Source of the DNA: Porphyrobacter sp. SLTP
GTDB taxonomy: Bacteria; Pseudomonadota; Alphaproteobacteria; Sphingomonadales; Sphingomonadaceae
Length of the DNA stretch: 64,000 nucleotides
Assembly: GCF_009905735.1 (NCBI RefSeq)
Contig: NZ_JAAALE010000004.1
Location: forward strand, 62,001 to 126,000
Direction: 5' to 3'
Positions within the stretch are counted from its first letter, which is position 1. Each line of letters starts with the position of its first letter. The position numbers were made by a program, and so were the translations under genes. This document shows positions 35,192 to 43,003 of this stretch, piece after piece. The notes under the pieces are model-generated. The model searched no databases. It saw nothing but the letters and a program-made list of their open reading frames with translations, and was not told the DNA's origin.

Positions 35192-36193
35192 ATGAGCCTG
35201 CTAACCCGCAACCCCACCGGCACCGACCTGTTGGCCGAGATCGACCGCCTCCGCAAGGAGAAGAACGCGGTGATCCTAGCGCATTATTACCAGACGCCGG
35301 ACATTCAGGACATTGCCGACTTCGTGGGCGATAGCCTCGAATTGTCGCGCAAGGCGGCGGCAACCGATGCGGATGTGATCGCCTTCTGCGGGGTCAAGTT
35401 CATGGCCGACACCGCCAAGATCCTCTCGCCTCAAAAGACCGTAATCCTGCCCGACATGGACGCCGGATGCAGCCTTGAGGACTCGTGCCCGCCGGAGAAA
35501 TTCCGCGCGTTCCGCGAAGCTCACCCCGATCACATCGCGCTGACCTACATCAATTGTTCGACCGAGGTGAAAGCGCTGTCGGATGTGATCGTGACCTCGT
35601 CCAGCGCCGAGACGATCCTTGCCCAGATCCCGCCCGAGCAGAAAATCATCTTCGGCCCGGACCGGCACCTTGGCGGCTATCTCAGCCGCAAATTCAACCG
35701 CGAGATGCTGCTGTGGCCCGGCGTCTGCATCGTCCACGAGGCGTTCAGCGAGACGGAATTGCTCAAGCTGAAAGAGCAATACCCGGGCGCGCCCATCGCC
35801 GCGCACCCCGAATGCCCGCCGACGATCATCGACCATGCGGACTATGTCGGCTCGACCAGCGGCATCCTGAGCTTCGCCAAGACCTTCCCCGGCGACACCC
35901 TGATCGTCGCGACCGAGCCGCACATCATCCACCAGATGGAAAAAGCGCTGCCGAACAAGCACTTCATCGGCGCGCCCGGCGCGGACGGGAACTGCTCGTG
36001 CAACATCTGCCCCTACATGGCGCTGAACACGATGGAGAAGCTGTACGTGGCCCTGCGCGACCTCTCGCCGCAGATCGAGATCGAGGAAGGTATTCGGTTG
36101 AAGGCGAAACGGAGCCTCGACCGGATGCTGGACATGGCGAGCGGGACTGTGGGAATGGGGGATTTGGGCAAGGTTACGTTTTCAGGCGACTGA
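35192..36193 (+). CDS. nadA: Quinolinate synthase
   Basis: A 333-residue 4Fe-4S enzyme that condenses iminoaspartate with dihydroxyacetone phosphate to quinolinate in NAD synthesis. Family motifs include AHYYQTPDIQDIADFVGDS, the cysteine in DMDAGCSLEDSCPP, TYINCSTEVKALSD, FGPDRHLGGYL and the C-terminal CSCNICPYMALNTMEK, which supplies the last cluster cysteine. The frame opens GTG-ATG; I take the ATG at 35192. The partner genes nadB and nadC are not in the window. Confidence 0.97.
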   Translation: MSLLTRNPTGTDLLAEIDRLRKEKNAVILAHYYQTPDIQDIADFVGDSLELSRKAAATDADVIAFCGVKFMADTAKILSPQKTVILPDMDAGCSLEDSCPPEKFRAFREAHPDHIALTYINCSTEVKALSDVIVTSSSAETILAQIPPEQKIIFGPDRHLGGYLSRKFNREMLLWPGVCIVHEAFSETELLKLKEQYPGAPIAAHPECPPTIIDHADYVGSTSGILSFAKTFPGDTLIVATEPHIIHQMEKALPNKHFIGAPGADGNCSCNICPYMALNTMEKLYVALRDLSPQIEIEEGIRLKAKRSLDRMLDMASGTVGMGDLGKVTFSGD

Positions 36194-36379
36194 CGCTTAG
36201 GGACGCCAAATAGCGCGGACTGTTGACAGGCCGTAAAGTGGCGGAATGAACAAGCACGAAGCCTCAATCGGACTCGCTCTCGTCAGAACAAACCACCCAT
36301 GGCTGACGATACTCTTCGCCTTGATCGTGAAGCTGCCATGGAGATCCGTCATCGGCCTCTTCTCTGTGGCCGCCCTTGG

Positions 36380-36464
36380 TGCCAGCTTTCGCTGGCATGA
36401 CGGGGGATGGGTGTGGCGCTTGCTCACCTAACTTCGTCACCCCAGCGAAAGCTGGGGCCTAGGG
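36380..36464. repeat. REP-like repeat pair before the GIY-YIG gene
   Basis: Two inverted copies of the same REP-like unit. The first, 36380-36403, has the hairpin TGCCAGC-TTTC-GCTGGCA followed by TGACGG. The second, 36435-36464, reads CGTCACCCCAGCGAAAGCTGGGGCCTAGGG split as cgtcaccccagcg and aaagctggggcctaggg. The gap from nadA to the GIY-YIG gene (294 bp) otherwise holds nothing I can support. A short frame at 36246-36431 runs through the first repeat and is probably spurious. Confidence 0.75.
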
Positions 36465-36487
36465 CGGAATTATGCTAAGTCTCTGAA

Positions 36488-36781
36488 ATGGAACGCGTTG
36501 GCTACGTCTATATAATGACGAACAGGCGATATGGCGTGCTCTACACCGGCGTAACCAGCGACCTACCCGCCCGCATCACGCAACACCGCGAAGGCAAGGG
36601 CGGCGCGTTCACATCCCGCTACAAATGCACGCGGCTCGTCTATGTGGAACACTACCCGACCATCGAAGACGCCATCGCCCGCGAAAAGGCGATCAAGTCT
36701 TGGAAGCGGATGTGGAAGATCGAGGCGATCGAGAAGCAGAACCCATCGTGGGATGACCTCTTCCTCACGCTCAACGCTTGA
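36488..36781 (+). CDS. GIY-YIG nuclease family protein
   Basis: A 97-residue single-domain protein of the UvrC/YhbQ-type GIY-YIG superfamily. The opening MERVGYVYIMTNRRYGVLYTGVT gives the paired GYVYI...LYTGVT motif with catalytic Tyr residues. Arg28-29 and His33 in LPARITQHREG follow, then the Glu in VEHYPTIEDAIAREK. It lacks any extra DNA-binding domain. The gene is enclosed by inverted copies of a 30-bp REP-like unit (36435-36464 and 36785-36814). Its biological role is unknown; families like this are often found in several copies per genome. Confidence 0.9.
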   Translation: MERVGYVYIMTNRRYGVLYTGVTSDLPARITQHREGKGGAFTSRYKCTRLVYVEHYPTIEDAIAREKAIKSWKRMWKIEAIEKQNPSWDDLFLTLNA

Positions 36782-36784
36782 TTG

Positions 36785-36814
36785 CCCTAGGCCCCAGCTT
36801 CCGCTGGGGTGACG
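36785..36814. repeat. REP-like repeat after the GIY-YIG gene
   Basis: This 30-base unit is the reverse complement of 36435-36464 with a single difference (GCGGAAGC in place of GCGAAAGC). It begins four bases after the GIY-YIG stop codon and ends eight bases before the stop of the convergent EamA transporter gene. Its hairpin (CCCCAGC/GCTGGGG) may terminate transcription in both directions. Confidence 0.8.
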
Positions 36815-36821
36815 CGGGAGG

Positions 36822-37724
36822 CTAGGTAGCCCTCGCCCGGCTCACCGCCAGCGCCGCCCCCACCAGCACCATCCCGACAATATCCAGCGGCGACAGCACC
36901 TCGCCGAACGCCAGCCAGCCGTAGATCGAGGCGACCGCGGGCTGAGTCAGCAGGGCGAGGCCCACCACCAGCGGCGGGAAGTATTTCAACGCGAACACCA
37001 TCAGCCCCTGCCCGACCAGCTGGCTGAGGACGAACAGGCCCACAATCGGCCCCCACGCCTGCGGCCACACCGGCTCGCCCAGCGCCACGGCTATGGCCAG
37101 CAGCACCGGGCAGCCGAACAGGCTCACCCACACCAGCAGGCTCCACGATCCGAACTGCCCGCGCGCGCCTTGCAGGGTCAGCAGGTACACCGCGTACAGC
37201 AGTCCGGCGGCGACGCTGAACAGGTCGCCGATCAGGGTTTCGTTCGAAATCTCGAGACTGCGCCCCATGAGGATCGCCGCGCCTGCCAGCGCAAAGATGA
37301 TCGCCAGCCACTCCAGCCGCCCCGGCAGCGTGCGCGCGACGAGGAAGCCCCAGAACAGCAGGACAATCGACCCGGCATTGCCGAACAGCGTCGCATTGCC
37401 CAGCCGTGTCATGCCGATCCCGATGTGCCAGCTGGCGAGATCGAGCGCGAAGGTCACCGCTCCCAGCGCCACCAGCGCCAGCGTTGTCGCAGGCATCCCC
37501 GTCAGCCGCTGGCCGTTTGCCCGGGCCAGCAGCACCAGAAACGGCAGCGCCAGAAACAGCCGCCAGAACCCCGCGGCCACCGGCCCGGTATCCGCCAGGC
37601 GCACGAACCACGGCCCGATCGCCAGCGCGACATTCCCGCCGAACAGCGCCAGCAGCAGCAGCCATGCCGCCGGCCGCGTCGGTTCACCGACAAGTTCTAC
37701 TTGGGGGCGCTCCTCATTTTCCAT
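36822..37724 (-). CDS. EamA/DMT-family transporter
   Basis: A 300-residue membrane protein with ten predicted helices arranged as two EamA repeats: the first from about 15 to 150 (WLLLLALFGGNVALAIGPWFVRLA and onward), the second from about 160 to 295, ending in the typical SIYGWLAFGEVLSPLDIVGMVLVGAALAVSRA. This is the drug/metabolite transporter fold; the substrate is unknown. The short acidic N terminus (MENEERPQVELVGEP) faces the cytoplasm. It is divergent from the old yellow enzyme gene. Confidence 0.92.
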   Translation of the reverse strand: MENEERPQVELVGEPTRPAAWLLLLALFGGNVALAIGPWFVRLADTGPVAAGFWRLFLALPFLVLLARANGQRLTGMPATTLALVALGAVTFALDLASWHIGIGMTRLGNATLFGNAGSIVLLFWGFLVARTLPGRLEWLAIIFALAGAAILMGRSLEISNETLIGDLFSVAAGLLYAVYLLTLQGARGQFGSWSLLVWVSLFGCPVLLAIAVALGEPVWPQAWGPIVGLFVLSQLVGQGLMVFALKYFPPLVVGLALLTQPAVASIYGWLAFGEVLSPLDIVGMVLVGAALAVSRARAT

Positions 37725-37794
37725 GCTTGCGCCCTAGCCCTGCGCCCCCCAATTGGATAGCCAATCAAAACTGGCTCACAAGGATTACCCACAT

Positions 37795-38907
37795 ATGCAC
37801 GACGCACTGTTCCAGCCGCTCCAGATGGGCGCACTCCATGCCAAGAACCGCATCCACATGGCCCCCCTCACCCGCGGGCGCGCCGCCGATCCGATGTTCA
37901 CGCCGAACGAATTGATGGCGACCTATTACCGCCAGCGTGCGGGCGCGGGCATGATCCTGACCGAAGCGACCGGTATCAGCCGTGAAGGCCTAGGCTGGCC
38001 GTCGGCACCTGGCATCTGGAGCGACGAGCAGACCGAAGCGTGGAAGGCGACCACCAAGGCCGTGCACGAAGAAGGCGGCCTGATCGTCATGCAGCTTTGG
38101 CATATGGGCCGGATCGTCCACCCGGTGTTCCTCGATGGCCAGCCGCCCTTCTCGGCCAGCGCCACCACCGCGCCGGGGGAGGCGCACACGCCGACCGGCA
38201 AGCAGCCCTATGCGCAGGCGCGCGAAATGACGCATGAGGACATCAAGCGCACGATTGGCGATTACCGCCGCGCTGCGGAGAACGCCAAAAAGGCGGGCTT
38301 TGATGGGGTGCAGCTCCACAGCGCCAATGGCTACCTTGTCGACCAGTTCCTGCGCGACAAGACCAACCTGCGCACCGACGAATATGGCGGCAGCCCGGAA
38401 AACCGCACCCGCTTCATGCGCGAAGTGCTGGAAGCCCTGATCGACGTGTGGGGCGCGGATCGTGTCGGCATCCGACTCTCGCCCAATGGCGATTCGCAAG
38501 GGACCGATGACAGCAACCCGGCAGCCACCTTCGGCGCGGCAGCCAAGGTCTGCGAGGAACTCGGCCTCGCCTTCGTCGAACTGCGTGAGCCCGGGCCGGA
38601 CGGCACCTTCGGCCAGACCGATGTGCCCAAGCAAAGCCCGCTGATCCGCCAGATCTACACCGGCAAGCTGATCCTCAACAGCGACTACACCGCCGAGGAA
38701 GCGGAAGCCGACGTGACCAGCGGCAAGTGCGATGCGGTGAGCTTCGGCCGCCCTTACATCTCCAATCCCGATCTCGAAAAGCGGATCGCGGTCGGCGCGC
38801 ACTGGAACCCGAACAAGGATGTGCCCAAGAGCTGGTACTTCCCGATTCCCGAAGGCTACGTCGACTATCCGACGCTGGCCGAGGAACAGGCCGAAGCGGC
38901 GGAATGA
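37795..38907 (+). CDS. Old yellow enzyme family alkene reductase (NemA-like)
   Basis: A 370-residue FMN-dependent ene-reductase. The N terminus LFQPLQMGALHAKNRIHMAPLTR is the family signature. His and Asn of QLHSANGYLVDQFL bind substrate, with Tyr in the same motif as proton donor. YGGSPENRTRF and FGRPYISNPDL (phosphate binding) are also present. It reduces activated alkenes, N-ethylmaleimide or nitro compounds using NAD(P)H. The ATG at 37795 with AAGGA ten bases upstream is preferred to the frame opening at 37753. It is cytoplasmic and monocistronic. Confidence 0.95.
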   Translation: MHDALFQPLQMGALHAKNRIHMAPLTRGRAADPMFTPNELMATYYRQRAGAGMILTEATGISREGLGWPSAPGIWSDEQTEAWKATTKAVHEEGGLIVMQLWHMGRIVHPVFLDGQPPFSASATTAPGEAHTPTGKQPYAQAREMTHEDIKRTIGDYRRAAENAKKAGFDGVQLHSANGYLVDQFLRDKTNLRTDEYGGSPENRTRFMREVLEALIDVWGADRVGIRLSPNGDSQGTDDSNPAATFGAAAKVCEELGLAFVELREPGPDGTFGQTDVPKQSPLIRQIYTGKLILNSDYTAEEAEADVTSGKCDAVSFGRPYISNPDLEKRIAVGAHWNPNKDVPKSWYFPIPEGYVDYPTLAEEQAEAAE

Positions 38908-39017
38908 CACGATGCCCGGCAGCGTCCGCTTGGGCGCTGCCGGGAGCAAGGCTGTGGTGCCGGAAGCCCTCGATTGCGGACATCGGCGGATTCCAGACGC
39001 CCCGCGACAACCCTTAC

Positions 39018-39099
39018 CGTCACCCCAGCGGAAGCTGGGGCCTAGGGCTACATGGTGCAGCACTTGCGGCTCTAGGTCCCAGCTTTCGCTGGGATGACG
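39018..39099. repeat. REP-like repeat doublet
   Basis: Two inverted copies of the REP-like unit face each other. 39018-39047 is cgtcaccccagcg then gaagctggggcctaggg, identical to the complement of 36785-36814. 39072-39099 is ctaggtcccagctttcgctg followed by ggatgacg. The arrangement resembles bacterial BIME doublets. It lies in the 218-bp gap between the convergent old yellow enzyme and lipoprotein genes; nothing else is evident in that gap. Confidence 0.8.
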
Positions 39100-39125
39100 G
39101 CTGATCGGATTGCCGAATGGTCGCG

Positions 39126-39434
39126 CTATTCTTGCGGCTGATCCGGCGCCGGAGCAGCAGGGGCTGCTTCGGCCCCTTCGCTTGGCGGAGCACCGTCGAT
39201 CCCCGGCACCGGGGTCACGTCGGGTTGTTCGGCGTCAATATCGCCGGTCGGGATGGCCTGTTGCGGTGCGAGAGGCGCCTGCGATTCGAGCTGTTCCAAG
39301 GGGATCATCGCATCGCTGATCGACCCGGCGAGCACCTCGCCCGAAGCCTCGCCGCGCTGCTGGGCAGACGTGGTTGCATCCTCGGTGCAGGCCGAAGCGA
39401 GGAGAGCAAGGACAAGGATCGCGGCGCGGGTCAT
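39126..39434 (-). CDS. Small predicted lipoprotein
   Basis: A 102-residue protein with a lipoprotein signal: [19 protein letters not shown], lipobox LASAC with the acylated Cys near residue 16. The mature part is acidic and Pro/Ala-rich ([29 protein letters not shown]) and probably disordered. The ATG at 39434 overlaps the lipB stop (ATGA), so it is likely cotranslated with lipB. The function is unknown. Confidence 0.75.
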   Translation of the reverse strand: MTRAAILVLALLASACTEDATTSAQQRGEASGEVLAGSISDAMIPLEQLESQAPLAPQQAIPTGDIDAEQPDVTPVPGIDGAPPSEGAEAAPAAPAPDQPQE

Positions 39435-40120
39435 CGGCACGTTCTTTTCGCCGCGGCGTCCAATGCGTCAAGGAAATCATCGCTGCTGGCGATCAGGGCT
39501 GCATCCCATTCCTGCGCCGACACCTGCAAACCCAGCTTCGCCAGACTGGTCACGCCATATTCGGCGATCCCGCAAGGCACGATCCCGCCGAAGTGCGACA
39601 GGTCAGGGTCGAGATTGACCGAGAACCCGTGCATCGTCACCCAACGTCGCACGCGGACGCCAATTGCGCCGATCTTGGCCTCGCGCCCGTCGATATCCTT
39701 GGTCCAGATGCCGACCCGGCCTTCGGCCCGCCAGCTGTCCACGCCGAAGCCGCCCAAGGTTGCGATGACCCAACCTTCGATCGCATGGACGAAGCAGCGC
39801 ACGTCCTTGCCGCGCTTGGCGAGGTCCAGCACCAGATAGCCCACCCGTTGACCCGGCCCATGGTAGGTATAGCGCCCGCCCCGCCCGGCCGCGACCACTT
39901 CGAAACGCGGATCGACCAGCTCGGCCGGATCGGCGCTGGTGCCGGCGGTGTAGACCGGGGGGTGTTCGAGCAGCCACACCAGCTCCGCTGCCTCGCCGGC
40001 GAACACAGCCGCATTGCGCGCCTCCATCGCCGCCAGCGCAGCCGCGTAGGCGACCGGCGCGCTCTCACGGCGCCATTCAATCGGATATGCAACGCCGGGG
40101 ACAGGAGCAGTGCTTGCCAT
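39431..40120 (-). CDS. lipB: Octanoyl-[acyl-carrier-protein]:protein octanoyltransferase
   Basis: A 229-residue LipB that moves octanoate from ACP to lipoyl domains, the first step of lipoate synthesis. Motifs are [21 protein letters not shown] (substrate tunnel), the catalytic Lys in [13 protein letters not shown] and the catalytic Cys in GGIVPCGI. The start MASTAPVPG at 40120 is preferred; the longer frame would add an Arg/Pro-rich stretch not seen in the family. lipA is not in the window. The stop overlaps the small lipoprotein start. Confidence 0.95.
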   Translation of the reverse strand: MASTAPVPGVAYPIEWRRESAPVAYAAALAAMEARNAAVFAGEAAELVWLLEHPPVYTAGTSADPAELVDPRFEVVAAGRGGRYTYHGPGQRVGYLVLDLAKRGKDVRCFVHAIEGWVIATLGGFGVDSWRAEGRVGIWTKDIDGREAKIGAIGVRVRRWVTMHGFSVNLDPDLSHFGGIVPCGIAEYGVTSLAKLGLQVSAQEWDAALIASSDDFLDALDAAAKRTCR

Positions 40121-40209
40121 GGCGCATCGGTGGGGGCATTGAGCGGCGAGATCAAGAGGCGATTGCGCATGCGCGGGCCTTGGCACTTCTTGGGATCGGA
40201 ACAGCGCAG

Positions 40210-41064
40210 ATGGCACACGGCAAACTCGATATGGGGAGGGCCTGGACGCAGGCGACAGCGCTCATGGGCCTCAACCGTGACACCATCGGCGCGATTGCGG
40301 GGCTGTTTTTCTTCCTGCCCTCGATGGCCAGCGCGCTGTTCGTGCCTGTCACCGCGATCACTCCCGGTCCTGCGGCAGGATCGGGCGGCGAGGACCCGGC
40401 AGTGGTGATGCAAGCCGCGGTCGATCAGATGACGGCACTCTACGCCGATAACTGGCCGATCCTGCTCGCTGTCTTCGCCATGCAGTTCATCGGTTCGATG
40501 AGCCTGTTTGCCCTGCTGACCGACCGCGGCAATCCGACCGTGGGCGAAGCGCTGGCGACCGGGATCAAGGGCCTTCCTAGCTATATCGCGGCGCAATTGA
40601 TCACGGTGATCGGCGCCTCGCTGGCTATTGGCCTGCCGCTCGGCCTGGTGTCGGCGCTGGGCGGTGAGGCGGTGGCGGTGCTCGCGGTGTTGGCCGCGCT
40701 GGTGGCGATCATCTATCTCATGGTGAAGGTTTCGCTCGCGGCCCCGGTGATCGCCATCGAAGGCCAGCGCAATCCCTTCACCGCGCTGGTCCGGTCGTGG
40801 CAGCTGACCAAGGGCAACAGCGTGCGGATTGCCGTCTTCATTGCGCTGCTGGTGGTGGTGATCGGGATCATTTCGACGCTTGTTTCCGGGATCATCACTC
40901 TGATCCTGGCGGCGGTGGGTGGCGGAGTGGCCACAATCGGCGGGGCCGCGCTCAACGCGCTGGTCAATGCGCTGCTGACTGCGCTGTTCGTGGTGGTGAC
41001 GGTGGCGATCTACCGCCAGCTGAGCGACGATTTGCCCCAGCGCGCCGCCGATGTCTTCGAATAG
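40210..41064 (+). CDS. Integral membrane protein, glycerophosphodiesterase-membrane-domain-like
   Basis: A 284-residue protein with about six membrane helices and an N-terminal soluble segment ([33 protein letters not shown]). The repeated pattern, with [28 protein letters not shown] near 205, resembles the YciC/glycerophosphoryl-diester-phosphodiesterase membrane domain families. The start at 40210 is chosen because it begins the conserved-looking segment; the frame is open upstream into the lipB promoter. It precedes the MFS gene by 18 bases and is probably in one operon with it. Confidence 0.75.
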   Translation: MAHGKLDMGRAWTQATALMGLNRDTIGAIAGLFFFLPSMASALFVPVTAITPGPAAGSGGEDPAVVMQAAVDQMTALYADNWPILLAVFAMQFIGSMSLFALLTDRGNPTVGEALATGIKGLPSYIAAQLITVIGASLAIGLPLGLVSALGGEAVAVLAVLAALVAIIYLMVKVSLAAPVIAIEGQRNPFTALVRSWQLTKGNSVRIAVFIALLVVVIGIISTLVSGIITLILAAVGGGVATIGGAALNALVNALLTALFVVVTVAIYRQLSDDLPQRAADVFE

Positions 41065-41082
41065 CGCCGCTCTGCCAAGCCG

Positions 41083-42429
41083 ATGGCCGACACTGACCCC
41101 AAGCTGACCTCAGCCGCCCCCACGGGCGCGATCCCGCCATCGCGCATGGCGCTGCTGTTCATGGTGATGCTGGTGACTGCGGCCGGCAACACCGCGATGC
41201 AATCGGTGATGCCCTCGATCGGCACGGCGTTGCAGGTCGACGACGTGTGGATCAGCCTTGCCTATAGCTGGTCGGCGCTGCTGTGGGTGGTGTGTGCGCC
41301 GTTCTGGGCGCGGCGGTCGGATCAGCGCGGGCGCAAGGCGATGATGGCGCTGGGACTGACCGGCTTTATCGTGTCCTTCGTGCTGTGCGGCGCGGCCTTG
41401 TGGGCCGGGCTTTCGGGCGTGTTGTCGGCGGTCTGGACCCTGATCGCCTTTGCGGCGGCGCGGAGCCTGTATGGCGGGTTCGGCAGCGCTGCGCCGCCCG
41501 CGGTGCAGGCCTATGTCGCCTCACGCACCCCGCGCGCGGAGCGCACGCAGGCGCTGTCGCTTATCGCATCGAGCTTTGGCCTTGGCACGGTGATCGGCCC
41601 GGCGCTGGCGCCGCTGATGGTGGTGCCGTTCCTCGGTCTCGGGCTGACCGGGCCGTTCCTCGCCTTTGCCGCGATCGGCGTTGTCGCGCTGGTGCTGCTG
41701 CGGCTGCGCCTGCCCAATGACGAGCCGCAATATGCCGCGCGCGGGCAGGCGGTCGCCTATTCGAGCGGATCGGGCGCGCCGGTCGATCCGCAGGAGACGA
41801 CCGAGCAGGAAGACGCCGCCGCAGAGCCGCCGCGCCTCAGCTGGCGCGATCCGCGCCTTAGGCCGTGGGTCTTCGCTGGGCTGATTGGCGGGCACGCACA
41901 GGCGATGGTGCTGGGGATTTCGGGCTTTCTGGTGCTCGACCGGCTGGGCCTGCGCGATACGCCAGCCGATGGCGCGGGGCCGGTGGGGCTGGTGCTGATG
42001 AGCGGCGCAATTGCCACGCTGCTCGCGCAATGGGGGCTGATTCCGCGCTTCGACCTCGGCCCGCGCGCAGCGACTTTGTGGGGGATTGCGACGGCGGCGT
42101 TGGGCACGGTCATTCTGGCGATTGCGGGGGACTTGCACCTGATCGCGCTGGGCTATGCCATCGCCTCGCTCGGCTTTGGCCTGTTCCGCCCCGGCACCAC
42201 AGCGGGAACCTCGCTCGCCGTCACCCGCGCGGAGCAGGGGCAGGCGAGCGGCATCGTCGCGTCATTGGCGGGGGCGAGCTATATCTACGCGCCGGCCTTG
42301 GGCGTGTGGCTCTATGGCCATTCCGACTGGCTGGGCTTCGGGCTCATCGTCGCCCTATGCGCCATTGTGCTGGTGCACGGCTGGTTCGCTCTTCAGGCGG
42401 ACCGGGAATTGACCAGGGACCGAACCTAA
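41083..42429 (+). CDS. Major facilitator superfamily transporter
   Basis: A 448-residue transporter with twelve predicted helices. The loop between helices 2 and 3 carries the MFS motif in APFWARRSDQRGRKAMMALGL. The central cytoplasmic loop (about 200-255) is charged and contains ETTEQEDAAAEPPRLSW. The overall layout is that of drug or metabolite efflux proteins of the DHA1 type. The substrate is not predictable from sequence. It follows the membrane protein gene by 18 bases on the same strand and is convergent with the ArsC-like gene. Confidence 0.92.
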   Translation: MADTDPKLTSAAPTGAIPPSRMALLFMVMLVTAAGNTAMQSVMPSIGTALQVDDVWISLAYSWSALLWVVCAPFWARRSDQRGRKAMMALGLTGFIVSFVLCGAALWAGLSGVLSAVWTLIAFAAARSLYGGFGSAAPPAVQAYVASRTPRAERTQALSLIASSFGLGTVIGPALAPLMVVPFLGLGLTGPFLAFAAIGVVALVLLRLRLPNDEPQYAARGQAVAYSSGSGAPVDPQETTEQEDAAAEPPRLSWRDPRLRPWVFAGLIGGHAQAMVLGISGFLVLDRLGLRDTPADGAGPVGLVLMSGAIATLLAQWGLIPRFDLGPRAATLWGIATAALGTVILAIAGDLHLIALGYAIASLGFGLFRPGTTAGTSLAVTRAEQGQASGIVASLAGASYIYAPALGVWLYGHSDWLGFGLIVALCAIVLVHGWFALQADRELTRDRT

Positions 42430-42435
42430 CTCCCT

Positions 42436-42501
42436 CCGTTCGCCTCGAGCGCAGTCGAGAGGCCCTGAGCGCGGTATCTCCACTACGCTCGACACGAACG
42501 G
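42436..42501. repeat. Inverted repeat between convergent genes, third family
   Basis: Left arm ccgttcgcctcgagcgcagt (42436-42455, continuing cgag) and right arm ctccactacgctcgacacga (42478-42497, continuing acgg) are complementary at about 20 of 24 positions. The unit differs from the other two repeat types in the window. It fills the gap between the convergent MFS and ArsC-like genes, starting seven bases after one stop codon and ending four bases before the other. Confidence 0.7.
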
Positions 42502-42504
42502 CGT

Positions 42505-42849
42505 TTAGAGAATCTCCAGCACCACATCCTGCGGCCGACAGAGCCTTACGCCCTTCTCGGTCTCGACCAAGGGCCGTTCGATCAGGATCGGGTCGGCAAC
42601 CATCGCCGCCAGAACCGTGGCGTCATCGGCCTCGGGCAACCCGCGCTCCACCGCATCGGTGCCGCGCAGGCGCAGGCCTTGCTGCGGCGTAATCCCGGCA
42701 TCGCGATAGAGCTGAGCGAGCTTTTCGACTGAGGGCGGGGTCTTCAGATATTCCACCACCGTCACATCGACCCGGCTGAGGTTTTCGAGGATCGCCAAGG
42801 TCTTCCTCGACGTGCCGCAAGCCGGATTGTGCCAGATCGTCGCCTTCAT
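42505..42849 (-). CDS. arsC: ArsC-family (glutaredoxin-like) arsenate reductase
   Basis: A 114-residue thioredoxin-fold protein. The active-site Cys is in the N-terminal HNPACGTSRKTL motif of the ArsC/YfgD family. The following VEYLKTPPSVEKLAQLYRDAG and LIERPLVETEKGVRLCRPQDVVL match the family to its end; the Arg in IERPLV helps bind the anion. The protein starts at the ATG at 42849, and upstream in-frame sequence is not part of the family. No arsR or arsB is adjacent, so a true arsenate role is uncertain. It may reduce other thiols. Confidence 0.9.
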   Translation of the reverse strand: MKATIWHNPACGTSRKTLAILENLSRVDVTVVEYLKTPPSVEKLAQLYRDAGITPQQGLRLRGTDAVERGLPEADDATVLAAMVADPILIERPLVETEKGVRLCRPQDVVLEIL

Positions 42850-42913
42850 TGCCGCTATCCCTGCGATTGAACCGCCCGCATTCCTAAGCGAGCCGCGACA
42901 CGAATGCCACAGC

Positions 42914-42935
42914 TTGTTGATAATCACTCTCGCAA
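42914..42935. promoter_or_regulatory. Predicted Fur-type site upstream of the siderophore receptor
   Basis: Read on the minus strand the site begins TTGCGAGAGTGATTATCAA, sharing the TTGCGA half site and A/T-rich following bases with the sites at 12590-12634. It lies about 70-90 bases before the receptor start. A related sequence, tgcgagtaagttgcaa, follows at about 42954. Iron control is inferred from these similarities and from the gene regulated. Confidence 0.45.
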
Positions 42936-43003
42936 ACTGCGAGGCCTTGCAGATGCGAGTAAGTTGCAATAGCTGGCCTGCCAGATCGTCTGAAAGGTAC
43001 CCC

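Noticed and set aside
36246..36431. A 61-codon open frame between nadA and the GIY-YIG gene
   Set aside because: Its second half runs through a REP-like hairpin and it has no ribosome-binding site or recognisable domain.
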